Source of the DNA: Lates calcarifer
Lineage: Eukaryota > Chordata > Actinopteri > Centropomidae
NCBI RefSeq assembly: GCF_001640805.2
Contig: NC_066843.1
Location: 7,151,621-7,215,620, forward strand
Length of the DNA: 64,000 nt
Direction: 5' to 3'
Shown here: positions 1-13,898 of the stretch, piece after piece
How positions within the stretch are numbered: position 1 is the stretch's first letter
Layout of the letters: every line of letters begins with the position of its first letter
Program-made: the position numbers and the translations under genes
The notes under the pieces: generated by a model
Seen by the model: only the letters and a program-made list of their open reading frames with translations
Told to the model about the DNA's origin: nothing
Databases searched by the model: none

Positions 1-1854
1 ACCATGCTCTTTCAACAAAAAAAGTACAGTATTATTTTCAGAGAGATATATTTAGATTCTGTAAGTAATCTACTCAACTGTCAACTGAGTCAAAGACTGA
101 TTAAACAATAAACTAACATGGATGTTACCACTCCTTTTTATCTCTATGAAACCTGATGATATTTATATCATGCAGTCTTGCTGACAGGCTAACAAAATGT
201 GACAAGTTTCAGCTGAGACAGTCTTTGGAAATGGTGCCTTGTCCCCAAATATGTCCCTTCAAATGGAAAAATACCTCCTCTTACTTTGGCTTTTTCACTT
301 GAAAAAGACTGGCTGCTTCACTAAATTGGTAGGTTTTGCTTTTATCTGCAAGTCAAGTGCACATCAAAACCAAATGCTGTTGGATTCTAGCTCTTCAACC
401 CTCTAATCCTGTGATCAGGTCAGGGCAGGTTGTCCTCCCTCTTGAGCTGCGGTGACAGTTGATGTGAAGGATGCCACAGCTCCCCTCACACTCGCCGCGC
501 TGCTAACAGTAGATTGCTTGTGGCGAGACCCTTTAACCGCGCCACTCAGACTGGGGAAAATAGCAACATTCCAGGGATTCGGGGAATTGTTTTGTCTTCT
601 GTGGGTCTGACAGGCCAATACTGCTGCCATTCTTACTAAAAACAATGTTGTGGAGGCTACATCTGATAACAATGCTGCAAACAGAGCTGTGCGGCCGCCT
701 GCAAGTAGGACCTGAAAAAAAAAACCCTGCAAAGCGCTGCAACAGGAAGCTAGCAGAAGTGAGATGATGAGGTGATGGATCACACTGTGAAAATCTAACT
801 TTATAATTAGATGAGTTGCAATTAAAGCTCAAGATACTGAGGTAAGGTGCCACAATATGCAGAGGAGTAGTCATAATGCATTAGCTGTTGTTACTACTGC
901 ACTGTTCATCTCTTACAGACAAGCCCTGCAACAATAACAACACTGTATATTGCACAATGGTGGATGTATTAACAACATCTTAGGAGCCAAAACACAGAGC
1001 CAACCATAAGAGGTCCAGCAGGAGGAGGGGGAGGTCTTGAATTATATGTACTACATCTGGAAATGATATGATAATGGAGTGAATTGAACATGGTTGTCAT
1101 GGTTGCCGTTTCCCCCTCTGAGGACTAGAGTTTCACAGGGCTTTGATTCAACTCTTAGCTCAAGCAAACAACACAAATCATCAAGTCGGATCACTCACTG
1201 TGTATTTAGTGTCTGTATTTATATGTCATTTTTCATTTTTAAAGAACGGGAAGCTGATGATGCAAGACGTTTGGATTTTTTAATTTAGCTGGAAAAAGTA
1301 TGACATCATTAGCCTGTCTGGAAATGCACTCGTCACAAAGGGCGACAAACCAAATAAGGTGCCAACCACATTTGCAGACGCTTTTGTCCCAAGTGATGTG
1401 CAATGAGGTACAAACCAAGTCACTGCGGGTCAAGAAGAGGCCCTCAAGAATGCATGCTGCAACAGTCAGTTCCATGTCCCACTTGACACAAGTGTAACAT
1501 GGTTGCGGGTGCATAAAGTGAGACAAAAGTGCATGGCATTTTTATTCTTGAGAGAGACAGAGAAGTATAAGGTGAGTAGTTACTCTCAAAAGAGGGAGGT
1601 ATTTGAGCTGGCAAATGAGAAATCCATCAATAAATTACTTTAACTGTAATTCTTCTGTCTTTACTGTCTAGTTGTTGCTGTGTGCACTTAGCTTACAGTG
1701 GCTATAATCAACATTTCTATAGTGACAATTTATCAAATGACAATGTGAAAACAATGTGACATGGGTCGATTGCAGTATTGAACCTATAGAGAAATGTCAC
1801 CTGAATCTGCAGCTCCCCTCAGTTTTATTGAGTTTGATAGCAAGCTTCAGTGCA

Positions 1855-2140
1855 TTGTTTAGCTGTCCACAGCAGCTGTTAGCAACAACAACAAAAAAAG
1901 CTCTAAAAGGCTGCTAGATAATATGCCCAGCACAGACACAGTTAATGACCATCTGGTGAATATAGTGGAGCATTTAGCAGCTAAAGAGCAAGATATTTCC
2001 CTCTGGATTTGGTAGAGACCAAAAACAGAGCTAAGAGAGAGAATATTGGACTTCGATTCACCAGGTGGCCAGAAACATGACTTCAAATGAATGATAATGT
2101 TCCACTAAAACTGTTATGTATGTCCATGTTGTGTTCACAG
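1855..2140. repeat. teleost dispersed repeat (AGCAGCTAAAGAG family)
   Basis: The blocks GCAGCTAAAGAGCAAGATAT, GGTAGAGACCAAAAACAGAG and ATTCACCAGGTGG appear in the order of another non-coding interspersed repeat that I recognise from teleosts. The boundaries are approximate. Confidence 0.5.
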
Positions 2141-2514
2141 CTGGTTTCTGCTGCCCCTGAATGGATAAAAGTGTGCAGGCTTAAAGCAGCAGTTTTGGGG
2201 GGAATTATTAACCATTTGTTTAACCACCAAGTCTCAGTCCAAATTTCTGAGTTCAAAACTTGTGTATTACATGCATGCATGGGAAGCAGTACATCAAAAC
2301 AAGCTTCAAAACAACAAAACAAAACAAATCAGTGATACCTATACGCTTGTGTGAGCCATGTGTTACTCCCCCACTTCTCATAACCCAGTCTCAGTCTCTA
2401 ACACTAATTGGGCAGCAGATCTCAATATATCTCAAAGGTGAGGATTTGCCAACAGCCATTTATACACATCCTTTGACCTTTAGTTAGTACCTGACTTCCA
2501 ATGAGAGACCAAGC

Positions 2515-2835
2515 ATCTTGAAAGATAACTAATTAACATGTTGTGTCTTATTTGTTTTAATCAAATATAAAGCAAACTGTACAAGTAACGATCTACCATT
2601 TCACATTTATGTCCCTGTCTTTTTTTTGGGTGGGAGCAGTTGCCAGGCAACCACCAGAGAGACTCTAGAGCCATGCTAGCTGTTTCCCTCTGTTTCCAAT
2701 CCTTGTGCTAAGCTAACTGGCTGCTGGCTGAAGGTTTATATCTAATGAATAGACACAAGAGTGGGATCTTAGCTAACTGTCTGCCAGAAAACAAATGAGC
2801 ATTTTCCCATAATGTCAAGCTTTTTTCAACTATTA
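2515..2835. repeat. teleost dispersed repeat (GCTAAGCTAACTGGCTGCTGG family)
   Basis: Contains GTTGCCAGGCAACC, TGTGCTAAGCTAACTGGCTG, GACACAAGAGTGG and a CATAATGTCAAGCTTTTT end. In this order they match a non-coding element that I recognise as abundant in percomorph genomes. This copy is diverged. Confidence 0.65.
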
Positions 2836-3826
2836 ACTTCACCTTACTGATGTATATTGTTACCTGAAGCCTTATGCGTTCAAAACTGAAAACTGAACAT
2901 CTGAAACTGAACTGTGCGTGTCAAATTAGATGTTTCACATTGTTTTCCTCGGGTTGCATAAAGTCAAAGCGTACCAGGAAAAGCTTTTAACTACACAAGC
3001 ATTTGTCGGCGAACAGGGTAATGCTGACATAGCACAGTTTTTAATGTGCTGCATTAGTCTTAATGTTGTTTTTCTCCTTTAGAGGTTCAGCCAGACCAAA
3101 AGTATGAGGGTCAGCTTCAGTCGCACATACAGACATCGAACATCAGACCACCTATGTAGTCAGAACATTTGGCTTGTGGCTTTGAATGTTTTATCTGGCT
3201 GTCAACCAGGTTTCACACACAGCCCTAGACCACCATCGTTTTTCTTTATGTGGGTCATATTGGGCTGCAGAATGTAAAGAGGAGAACAAGATGAGACAGG
3301 TTGCAGCTAGTGCTGTAGAAATCTATCTCATACTGTGATCAAGTGTGTCAGACAGAGGGCGGCAGTGGAACAAAAACCCTAAATCCTACAGGAAGAAAAT
3401 GAAAGTGTCAGAGTCTGAGCAACTGAACAATATTTCTGAAACAACACTGATCATTTAAAAGAAATCGAAGAGCATAGGTTGGGGATTTTGAGAGTACACG
3501 CAGGGGAAGAGAACAGGAGATGATATAAAGGGATCAAATAGAAAAGACCACCAGGACCAACAACACAGATAAAACAGGATCAAAACATTTGAACCGATTG
3601 TTGTTGGCTGTACCTAGAACATTATTCCTTGACATATGTGAAAGCTCCCACCATAATGAATCCCACAGAACAGAGCAGAGACTTTATCTTTGATCCACCA
3701 TGTCACTTCAGCTCTGGGGAGGCAAGTGGACCATAGGGCAGATACTTGAAAAACAATCCACCCTTCCTCCCCACTGCCAATCTTGCTCTTTGCTTTTCTT
3801 CCTTAGAAAAGAGAGCAGAGAAATAA

Positions 3827-3843
3827 ACACACACACACACACA
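3827..3843. repeat. (AC)n microsatellite
   Basis: About eight uninterrupted AC units. Confidence 0.9.
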
Positions 3844-5861
3844 TACTAACAATAAAATCCCAGCATCAGCTAAATATCAAACATGGCCCTGGAAGCAGTG
3901 CAGAGGAGCTGGACTGCGCAGGATGTTCCATCCAGAGGTTGTGGTTGTGGCTGTGGGAGATGTTGGATGGAGCCAGAAGCACATCAGACTGGTAAGTGGA
4001 GGCAGATGAGGGTGTTGTACCCCTCCCTCCCCATTAGACCTCCCACTTTCACTCCCCCAACCACAAGCAGTTAAGCCCCACAACTTCCCATTAGCAACAC
4101 GGGTAATGTTGTCTTGTTCATTAGACATCACTGGATGGGAAGTGCTGTTGTTCTTTCTTTCATGGGGAACCCCTTTTTCTTATAAGAAAACAAAAAAGCT
4201 ATTATAATAATATGCTTTTACAGTTATGGCAGGATTTCATGGTTATCATAACAACAAACCGAGACCAATGCATATGTTGGCTTTTCCTTGTCATTTACCA
4301 TATAATTCAATCATACCCTGAAGCCTCTTTGAAAGTTTTAGATAAAATTCTAACTGTTGCTTTCACCTTTCATCTGTTAATTTATTTTGGTGCAGAAAAT
4401 CACTTTAATAAACCATCCTCATAACCACATCAGTCATGTCTCTGTTTTCAGCCAGGGCTTGTGTCAGTGATCTTCATTTTTTCTTCATCTTGCCAAACAT
4501 TATTCACCGTTTATGCCAGTGGGCCACCCAGTGGACATAAACAGGGAGTGCATCCTCTCTCACAACCCCCAAGCAAATTAATGTAGCTGGAAAGGTCTCA
4601 TGGAGGAAGTAGCTGAGGCCCGGTATGTAAATCCAAATCATGGAGATGGTGAAAAGGCAAAAGCTGAGGCCAGTCTAAGAGGTTGGAGATAATATGCCTA
4701 CCTTTTTCAGCCATAAAACTGACAGTAAAAGACATAAAACAGAACAAGCAGTCGCTATAAATAATTTTGCTGCAACAGATTGCACTATTTCTTCAAGTGG
4801 TTTATATCAGGCTTTCCCATTGTACATAATTTCAACCATTGTTAGCACCTAAAAGGTTTTTTCTTTGAGTCACTCTTAGAAGTACATTATCCAGATGAGG
4901 CTCACTGTTTACTTAACCTTATGTTACCTTACTTAATCAGTTCCTTGGATGTGCTTTCTAATCTGGAGAAATCCTACAGTCAGTCAATGTCACAGCTCCT
5001 CTCTTTAGCTTTGTTTGTGCCTTTAGGGGGAGTTATGACATATGAACTAAGTCTGCTCTCTACTGGGCTTAAAACAGTGGTATCAAATGTAGTTTATTTG
5101 ACGATAACATGCATGTCTGAGATCTATTTCCACCAAATATAACTAATTTTACCCACTCTGCTTGAGTGCTGCGTTTGAGTAATATTTAATTATCTTGGTT
5201 TCATTTCCTGTCATCACTTTTCAGGGAAATATGCTCTTCTTCCTTTCCTCTTCCCCCCTCTCTCTGACAGTCTCTAGCACCCTTCCACTGGACTGATCTC
5301 AACATCCTCGCTTTCCCCCTTATCTGTGTGAAGTCATGCGGACTGAATAACTGAGATTTCAGGTAGCTGGGAGAAAATTGCACAAATCTGTCTTGCTGTA
5401 TGACCTCTTAGACCTTCTGCTCATGTCTGTCTTCATCTCAGCCACCAAGTTGACTTTCTAACACAACCAAAATCCCTTCCTTCTCTTGAGAGAGACCCAA
5501 ACTTGTTTGTGCCAGCAGGGCTACCAGCTGCCGTACTGACCCTGTCTGCTCCTTAAGACCGTCGCTGCTGCTCTGCTGCTCCGTTTCCTGACTGCCAAAA
5601 TCAGCTTCTTCAAGACATGAGGCTGTGTGCCATCTGTACTCAAATCAGCAAGAGGTACACTGTTTCTCCAAGATGAAGCCAGTGCTTGGTCCATCTGTCA
5701 GGGGCTGCCTTCATTTTTCCCATGCTTAAACAGTACTGACTTTAACCAGACTCTAACTGAGCCCCCAACTATTCTGCATCACTCCACCCACAGCAGTTTT
5801 CTCACTCTTACCTAAGTCCCCACATGCTCCTTGTCCTTGCCAGTCTGGAGGGAATCATTAC

Positions 5862-6090
5862 CATGTTCCCAGAATCCTATGTTCCCCAGATTCATATGGC
5901 ATATAATGGGAAAATGACAAAGGGCCTAATGTTCCCACAGTCCTGAGTTTCCCAACTCTTTATAGCTCATAATGGGAACCTGAAAAGGTGTTTCCCCACA
6001 ATGTGGGAACTCATCCAAGGTTTTCTGTTCCCCAGTTCTGCTTTATGGCTGTCAGTATTTTAGGCCCACATTTGTGGGAACTTATCAAAT
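5862..6090. repeat. degenerate ~64-bp tandem units rich in GTTCCC
   Basis: Units starting near 5864, 5929 and 5991 share TGTTCCC(A/C), a CCCAG or CCCAA block and a CATAATGGGAA end. The last part carries an internal inverted match (CCCACA and TGTGGGAAC). It is non-coding. Confidence 0.5.
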
Positions 6091-9000
6091 GGGTTAGGGT
6101 TTATGGTTACAGTCAGGGTTAGGGCTATTGTTCCATTACAACAAAGGATAATATTTATGAAATTTTACTGAAACAGGTTAAATTTGACCCAAACACAAGG
6201 AGGGTTAATATGTGCAATTGAGCTAGGGAACAAAAGAACATATGATCATGGGAACTTAAGACATGGATAACGTGAAGAGAGCTGTATATGGTATATGCTT
6301 GTGTTTCCCTCTCTACCTGTGAGAGACTGAGAGCATTAACAGCAGTAAACGAATAGGACAGCCACAAATAGGACTGGACAGAGCCACACTATCGATGCAT
6401 GATATGCAGGTTAGCACAAGCATCGAATAGGCTATGTAGCATGTTGAGCCAGTGACATTCGGCTTTCTCACCAGCAAACCCTTTGGGGAGAGATGATAGA
6501 TAAAGAATAAACAATAAAACCTGATTATCACTCCACAAAAACACCCTATAGCAATATGTTTTCACAGGCTTGAAACTTTCAAAAGCCTGCTTCTGCCACA
6601 CCAAGAGCTCCTTCCACCTCTGTCCAAGCTTAAGGTATGGACGTCAACAGTGCAAACTCAGTCCACTGACTCTCTGTTGTTACTCATATCACATTCAAAG
6701 CCAATGCACAGTGCTGCCTAAGTAGCTGTAACTCCATACCTCCAGGCAATGATCCAGCCTTGACTTCTCTCTGCCCTCCGGCTGTCTATGAATGAAGTGA
6801 CCTTCCCATCTTTGTAAGAACCTCAGAGTTATTTACAAACTGAAAATCCATGTAGTCATGAAACACAAACCCAATTTTGTATGAGGATTCCAAAGTTATT
6901 TCCTCTACCTGCTGCTGTTTTCCATTACTGATGATTTGAAAATAAGTCTACTTGACCTTAATAATAGCAGGTCTAAACAGATTATGCAGGAATTAGTTAA
7001 ATTAACAGCATTATCCAGTATCATTCAGTATGATGCAATCTGTTAAATATACAGTATATATAGCTCTGTTGTAGCAGATGTTTATTGTGTGTCTGCAGGT
7101 ATTGAATATGCAGTTAATGCATCTAAAGAGACACTACACCAGCCAACACCACATCAAATAGGTCTCCATAGTCACAGTTTGCACTCATAGATTAATTCAA
7201 ATTATGTTACTGTTACTCCTTGCCCAGGAGCAAAGGGTCTGTTCTGTTTCCCTCTTATTGAGAATGAAGGCTCACAGTTTTATAAGCCTTATCTGAATGC
7301 AATTGTAGTATTGAGGATAAACATTAAATAAGCAAGGGTCAGTGTCTTTTGTTGTATGTGGGAATCAATAATCAATACAGATCTGAAAAGAAACTATCTT
7401 GGAAAAACTAAAAAAGGTCAGGCACAGTGTGTTTACATGGCTGTTAAGACCAAGAGCTAGACAACCCAGGTGAACAAATACTGCAAAATAAGTGGTTTCC
7501 ATAACAACGCAACCTGGTCGAGGCAAACTCTGTACCATATTTGCTGTCCAAACAAAAAAAAAGAGGCAGAGAAAAAAGGGGAATCTGATGAAGCATGGTG
7601 ACAAACCATGGATGACAGATCATCTCTTGGCTCTCTGTCTCATCCGCCCTCCTCTCCTTTCCAGACAAGGGTTGGGCCAAACAGCAGGTGGTGCAGAAGA
7701 GAAGCCCCGGACATGGGATTTACAAACCTCTGGCTCTCTGACTTCTGCACTGGACAAGCATGGAGGAGCAACAAATCCCAAATTTCAAAAAGTAAGAACT
7801 GCTTTTGAGTTTGATTTTGATATTGATTACTTCATGTGGTTGTAGTGTAGTACTTTGTGTGTTTAATGACAATTTCAAGTAGTGTCTTAAAAACAAGGGC
7901 AGTTTACAGTAAAACTATAATTGAGTCTAGTGTACTGTATGTAATTATTAATTTACAGTCAGTAGGGTGCCTGGTCAGTTTCAGTGTAGATGGGGTATTC
8001 ACTCATGTCCTGTGATGTACATTATGTAATCAATTAGTGGCATGTTACATTTCTCCTAGTGCAGTTTTACTTAATCTATGTCTCACTGGTTTAGGTATAA
8101 TAAAATGTGCAGATATAAACATGCTCAGACCAAAAGAACTGTTTCAAAAAGTGTTGCAATCTGTTCCAGAGAAGCTTGGGGATTTCATGTATCTAATTAG
8201 AGTAAACCAACTTCTGGGTGAAGATAATTTCTCTGAATGTATCTATGAATAATATTTTTAATAACAGGAATGTTTTATCATAAATTAGTGACAGAACATT
8301 ATGTAGTTGGGTCATGAAAGTAGTTGAGTTCATTGTTCTTATCATTTCTCATGTTTTTATGGGATTTTGTACCCTCCCTTAAAATTAAAAAGGAAAGTCT
8401 GCATGCTACTCACGCTGTGATATTTATCATTTATTTACTGCAGAGTACCTTTTAAAGCAAGGATTTTAAAATCATAGTTGACATTTTCTTGCCTGGACAT
8501 TATTTTTATCTCATTTTATTCTCATGTGTATGCATGTTCTGACCCACTGCTGAGAAGACTACTGTTAATAAGGATGCATTAATATTGCAGAGGGTGTCCT
8601 CTGGTGGAAATAAAACCCTAAGGGCTGTGAATGTTTGCCGGGCATGTTTGCCAAACACAACTCAGTCTTTCTATCACCAGGGAAAGTCTGGGATTTGGGG
8701 CCTTATAATGGTCAATTAAGAAAGAAGATGGTCCTTAAATGTAAAAGCTTTCATTGAATATAAAGCACAGATTGTTTCTTCGTATACATCAAAAACTGAG
8801 CATGATGCGTGTGGACTGGAGCCATCAAAACACAGAGGTTCACATTGAGGTTTGTTAAATTTTAATGGCGCAATATTTTTTTCATCTCGCCAATTGATAG
8901 TCATTAAGTCAGCACATGCCTGTTTGAGTGAACGCAGATTGGCCAAGGATTTCTAAGGAGAATTTCAATGCATCTGTTTAAGTCTGAAGCTTGAATGTTA

Positions 9001-9230
9001 ATGTGCTTATTTTGTTGCCTGCCGTCCATTTTGAACCCCTGTGAACCCAAAGTAGACTTATCATTTTCATACATGATCTTAAATTTTTTTTAATTGTTTG
9101 TAAAAAGTAAGACAAGTACTATGCTGCTTTTGTATCTTAATTTGGAGATTGCTGTTTTTTCAAGTCTCTGCACCTAATTCTCTTTCATGTTCTGTTTTTT
9201 TTTTTTTTTTCTCGTCTCTCCTCTCCACAG

Positions 9231-9672
9231 CTCAGGTGTCACAGCAATAGTGCCTCTGGCCTAGGCTCGCTGAATAAAGATGCACATGGGCTCTGGGAGA
9301 CAAAGCAGCACTCAAATCAGATGACTCAAAAGAGGAGAAAGAAAGCCACCTTTTAATCTCAGGTCAACAGTTTGGACGGTGTGAATGATGTGAGTCGCCA
9401 GATGACAAAAGGCCAAAGTTGATTTTAAGACATGGAGGTGCTTCAGTTTTGTGTCTGGGATCTGTTGGCAGATGAGCCTTGATGTCAACATGGGGTCAAA
9501 CAAGCCGTAAATGTTTTGCTGCGCTCACCTGACTTTTGTCAGCACGCCAATGCAGCATAGATGATTTACCCTTTAAAGAGACATAACTGGGAACGAACAC
9601 AGTCTAATGATGTAGCTGCTACAGGTGACTTACATGTGGCCTATGATTCAAGACAGTCCAATTACAGTCAGT
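9231..9672 (+). other. gper1: gper1 5' UTR (3' part), with overlapping upstream ORF
   Basis: Spliced leader of gper1. An unusually long T run and CT-rich tract (about 9194-9226) precede the acceptor AG at 9229-9230. The leader is about 440 bases and has several upstream ATGs. The ORF from 9561 to 9743 (60 codons) runs across the preferred start codon in another frame, so it could limit translation. The first exon and transcription start were not located in the upstream 9 kb. Confidence 0.6.
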
Positions 9673-10737
9673 ATGGAAGTGCAGACAACCTCTTTAGTCT
9701 GGATATATTTGAACAGGACAGAACAACTGAACACTTCATATGAATACAACACTACAGATTTGATTGAAGACTCAGACAAGTACCAGTCTTACATAATTGG
9801 TCTCTTCCTTTCCTGTCTGTACACCATCCTCCTCTTTCCTATTGGATTTATTGGTAACATCTTAATCCTGGTGGTGAACCTGAACCACAGAGAGAAGATG
9901 ACCATCCCCGACCTTTACTTTGTCAACCTGGCTGTAGCTGACCTCATCCTGGTGGCAGACTCCCTCATCGAGGTCTTCAACCTGAACGAGAAGTATTACG
10001 ACTACGCTGTCCTCTGCACCTTCATGTCCCTTTTCCTGCAGGTCAACATGTACAGCAGCATCTTCTTCCTCACGTGGATGAGCTTCGATCGGTACATCGC
10101 CTTGGCTAGCTCCATGAGCAGCAGCCCGCTGAGGACTATGCAGCACGCCAAGCTCAGCTGCAGCCTCATCTGGATGGCCTCCATCCTGGCCACGCTTCTC
10201 CCCTTCACCATAGTGCAGACCCAGCACAGGGGCGAGGTGCACTTCTGCTTCGCCAATGTCTTTGAGATCCAGTGGCTGGAGGTGACCATTGGCTTTTTGG
10301 TGCCCTTCTCCATCATTGGTCTATGCTACTCTCTGATCGGTCGCATCCTCATGAGGGCCCAGAAGCACCGTGGATTGTGGCCACGGCGGCAGAAAGCCCT
10401 GCGCATGATCGTTGTGGTGGTTCTGGTGTTCTTCATCTGCTGGCTCCCAGAGAACGTCTTCATCAGCATCCAGCTGCTGCAGGGCACAGCTGACCCATCG
10501 CAGAGGACTGCTACCACCCTGTGGCACGACTACCCGCTCACAGGCCACATCGTTAACCTGGCAGCTTTCTCCAACAGCTGTCTCAACCCCATTATCTACA
10601 GCTTTCTAGGGGAAACCTTTAGGGACAAGCTGCGTCTCTTCATTAAGCAGAAGGCCAGCTGGTCAGTAGTGAACCGCTTCTGCCACCATGGCCTCGATTT
10701 ACACCTCCCCGTGAGGAGCGAGGTGTCGGAGGTGTGA
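9673..10737 (+). CDS. gper1: G protein-coupled estrogen receptor 1
   Basis: Seven-transmembrane class A receptor of 354 residues that mediates rapid estrogen signalling through G proteins at plasma and internal membranes. Visible features are three N-glycosylation sequons in the extracellular N-terminus (N14, N20, N26), a GNILILVVN helix 1, an [12 protein letters not shown] helix 2, the DRY motif (SFDRYIAL) after helix 3, a CWLPENVF helix 6 and the LNPIIYSF form of NPxxY in helix 7. The whole coding region is one exon; a strong pyrimidine tract and AG at 9229-9230 mark a spliced 5' UTR. The frame stays open upstream with in-frame ATGs at 9625, 9634 and 9643, but I chose 9673: the protein then begins MEVQTT, matching the start and length (about 353 aa) of the zebrafish protein as I recall it, and the ATG has A at -3 and G at +4. 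Identity is near certain; only the start is debatable. Confidence 0.96.
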   Translation: MEVQTTSLVWIYLNRTEQLNTSYEYNTTDLIEDSDKYQSYIIGLFLSCLYTILLFPIGFIGNILILVVNLNHREKMTIPDLYFVNLAVADLILVADSLIEVFNLNEKYYDYAVLCTFMSLFLQVNMYSSIFFLTWMSFDRYIALASSMSSSPLRTMQHAKLSCSLIWMASILATLLPFTIVQTQHRGEVHFCFANVFEIQWLEVTIGFLVPFSIIGLCYSLIGRILMRAQKHRGLWPRRQKALRMIVVVVLVFFICWLPENVFISIQLLQGTADPSQRTATTLWHDYPLTGHIVNLAAFSNSCLNPIIYSFLGETFRDKLRLFIKQKASWSVVNRFCHHGLDLHLPVRSEVSEV

Positions 10738-11763
10738 CTGCTGAGAAAAGGGACAACCGTTATGAAACTGAATCCACAAACTACACCCAAGAAATCTTCA
10801 TATCAGTGATATATCACCCAGTGTGAAATATTACCTCAGCTTTCTTTCAACTGTTGTTTAGCTTCGCCTCATAGTTGTACCAGTGTCTCAGTTAACGTGC
10901 TCACTTTCTGAACAAAAAGCACCAAGAATGTGCACTCAAAAGCTGAAAATGACTTGATGTGTGTATCTTTTTAAGTAGATAACAATCCACATACAGTACT
11001 TAAAGCTATTTCATGTTTATCTGCATGTTGGACTGTTTTTCTTTAAGTGTATTTGGTGTGATATTCCTTGCGCTGGATGGTAAAGCAGGCATCAGTAAAT
11101 GAAATACTAGTGAGAGGCAAAATGTCAACATCTGCCCTAGGAGCACAGCCTGTGCACAAAAGTAACTAATGGACAGATGAGTCTTAGAAAAGAACAGTGT
11201 AAGTGTGTAAGACAGACAACAGTAGAGAACTTTACATTGTGTGACCTCCTTATATAAATCCTCCAGGGCATTTTCTGGGTGTGTGGTAGGGATAGCAAAG
11301 GCTGCGTCACAGCTAAAGCAACATATGTAGAGGAACTACTGCGTCACATAAAATCTAATCAGGCTATCCATTTCAGCTGCACTAGAGGAGTCATTTCAGT
11401 TAAAACTCCACGCGTGCTTGCGTGCTGTAAAAAGTAAATGTGGCATTTATCAAAAAACTCAAGCATACCCACCGTCCACAACATTGTGACAAGTCATGAC
11501 GAAATGAATGTTGGGCATCTGAAAACAATGTACTGGCAGTTCAGGACATCACAGTTAAGGAACAAAACTGAGGACGCCGCAAGAAGCAGTGACTCGCTTT
11601 TCACTGCCACCCTCTGAGATAATACAGCACCAGTTTCTTTGTACTTTTCCATCCTGCTTTTTTATCTGTATTGGACTGGGGGGACATGGCATGTAGTATT
11701 CCAAACATTCATTGGACAATGCAAAACAAATATTCACAAATGTGTTTTATTTTCAAAAATAAA
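10738..11763 (+). other. gper1: gper1 3' UTR
   Basis: Non-coding sequence after the gper1 stop, ending near an AATAAA at 11758-11763; a second AATAAA lies at about 11905. The segment has no open frame of note and becomes AT-rich toward its end. The extent is inferred from the signal alone. Confidence 0.5.
11758..11763 (+). terminator. polyadenylation signal, gper1
   Basis: Canonical AATAAA about 1.0 kb after the gper1 stop codon. It is followed by AT-rich DNA and is the first such hexamer on this strand that I noticed after the gene. Confidence 0.4.
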
Positions 11764-12257
11764 GAAATGCCACATTTTAAAACATATAAAATGAAAGTTG
11801 TTGATTGATTCCAATTGCAACAAGTTTGTTTTTTAGATTTCAAAAATAGCAAACAGCATTTAAATTAGTTTTATATATGTGTGTCTAAGTATTACATGGA
11901 ATGAATAAAGGGTAATGTAGCTATACCCTTTATTTCTGACTTGTTATATATAGATTTTGGGATGTGGTAAGGCAAGAATCAGTGAGTGCTCATTTGAGTT
12001 ATTACCCTACTTGTCAGTTCCTGTTAGCGTGATGCCGGAGCAAAGAGGCAGGTGTTGTTTTGCCAGGAGGGGATGAGACTGGGTAAACACATCATTCAAC
12101 ATTGATAACATGAAGCTGCTTCAATCTTTTGTTCTTACCCGTCTTAACATATATTACGGTGATAAACAACAGTGGACAAACCACAGACATAAGTAATGGA
12201 CCTGCGACAAACAATTTTCCAAGTAAAACGTGCTTTATCTACACATTTGTGACTGTT

Positions 12258-12284
12258 TTTTGTTTGTTTGTTTGTTTGTTTGTT
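12258..12284. repeat. (TTTG)n microsatellite
   Basis: Six to seven TTTG units, flanked by T runs. Confidence 0.9.
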
Positions 12285-13410
12285 TTTTTGTCTGTGAACT
12301 GATTCAACTAATTTTTCTTTCAAATCCACTTAATATAAAAACTGAAATCAAACATATGACATCAGACATGTATCGTTCTCAAAGACATCACTGGATATTC
12401 TCTGAAAGTCCTCGCTCCTCATTAACACAGTCATCACAGGTTAATGTAATGTAGATTACCAGGCTACAGAGGTGCATTGTAAAAATTCTGAACTGTTTCC
12501 TATCAGAGGCCTGATAGTAACCTGTCATAAAGTTTTACAGCCTCTTTGTTTGTTGATCTGTCAGGACAAATATTATAAATTCTTTTTCTGTGATATCGCA
12601 CTGGTTGTTTTCTGAAATTCAGTAGCGCTTTCAGTCATCTGTCTACACTGAATATTTACTCTGTTATTTATATTTTTGCAAAACCAAACACAATACAGCA
12701 TCATGTACAACCAATTCTGTGCATTGGGATTTTTGAAGAGATTGTTTGGTATGGTCTAAAAAGAACACAGGAAACTCTGTCACACCTATAGGATGAAGAT
12801 TGTTCATCAGTATATAAAATCTGTGTTTTTTGCCAACCTGTGGTGGGCCTGTGCTATGTTTGTGCATGAGGCAGCAAGAGATAATGGCGTGACTGGGAAA
12901 AACAGGAGTCCAAACCACAAACTGTTATTCCAGCTGTAACAGTCCCAGCAGCCTGGGAAAGCAGCGCAGAGGATTGTTTTGAGTGATTGTTTATTAGAGG
13001 TCGGCAAAAATGCAAAACTTGTTGTGGTACATGTTACTAAAGATTCTTTTTACGTGATGTTTCCATTACACAATTTTATGTCCCCAAATCCTTTACTGTG
13101 CAAAAAAAAGACATCCAGTATGTTCTACTTTTCACAGTTTTGTCTTTTAATCTGTTAACCTTGACAAAGAGAGGTTTACATACAGATTCTGTGTTTTGTG
13201 GGTTTAGATGTGTGAAGGCTAAAATCATCTGTTAGCAGAGCCTTTCTTTAACAAACCCACAGAGGGCACAAAGACAGGAAGAAAGGCGAGTAGCAATGCA
13301 AGTTCATTGATATAAACAAGCAACACCTAGACACCAAAGCCAAGACCCCCCTGGTTCAAACAGAGGGGAGAGACAAAAGGATCATCTTTACATCACACTT
13401 ACACACATCT

Positions 13411-13433
13411 ACACACACACACACACACACACA
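13411..13433. repeat. (AC)n microsatellite
   Basis: About eleven AC units. Confidence 0.9.
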
Positions 13434-13879
13434 TTTGGGATGCTGTGAGAAGAGGTTGACAGTGGACTGTGTGTACAGCTGAGACTACTGAGTGAGGTTA
13501 AAGGTTTTTGGTGGCTGACGTCACAGAAAGGAAAGAGGGTGTGACTTTTCCCCTTGCTTACATCCACAATACTTCCTCTGGATGATGCTGGATTAAACAA
13601 TGGGTTTGAGAGCAAAAAACAATCTGGTAAAAGAACTTATAATACTATATTTTGGGTTTTTTCATGTGTAATATTGGGCTGCTAAGTCCTAGAGCTTTTT
13701 ACTGACTAAACTGAATGAAGAAGTTAAAATCATGTCGTCATTGTACCCATTAACCCTGCAGTGTTCTCAAAGGCATCAAAGTGAAAAAAACAACATGTGA
13801 TCCAGCACAAAAACCCTGCAATATTTATGTCACACTGATCAGTTTTTGGCCAGATTTGAGGATGTCTGAGTCTACAAAA

Positions 13880-13898
13880 ATATATATATATATATATT
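13880..13898. repeat. (TA)n microsatellite
   Basis: About nine TA units. Confidence 0.85.

Larger units (their letters stand above)
1..9230. other. intergenic / gper1 upstream DNA, no gene seen
   Basis: No ORF here has protein-like composition combined with splice sites or a recognised family. The segment contains the dispersed repeats and microsatellite listed separately. A first exon of gper1 may be hidden here but could not be singled out. Confidence 0.5.

Noticed and set aside
7492..7845. 117-codon plus-strand ORF upstream of gper1
   Set aside because: Low-information composition, no recognised motif and no supporting splice context.
9862..10548. Several minus-strand ORFs up to 126 codons
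   Set aside because: They are shadows of the GC-rich gper1 coding region and have no family resemblance.
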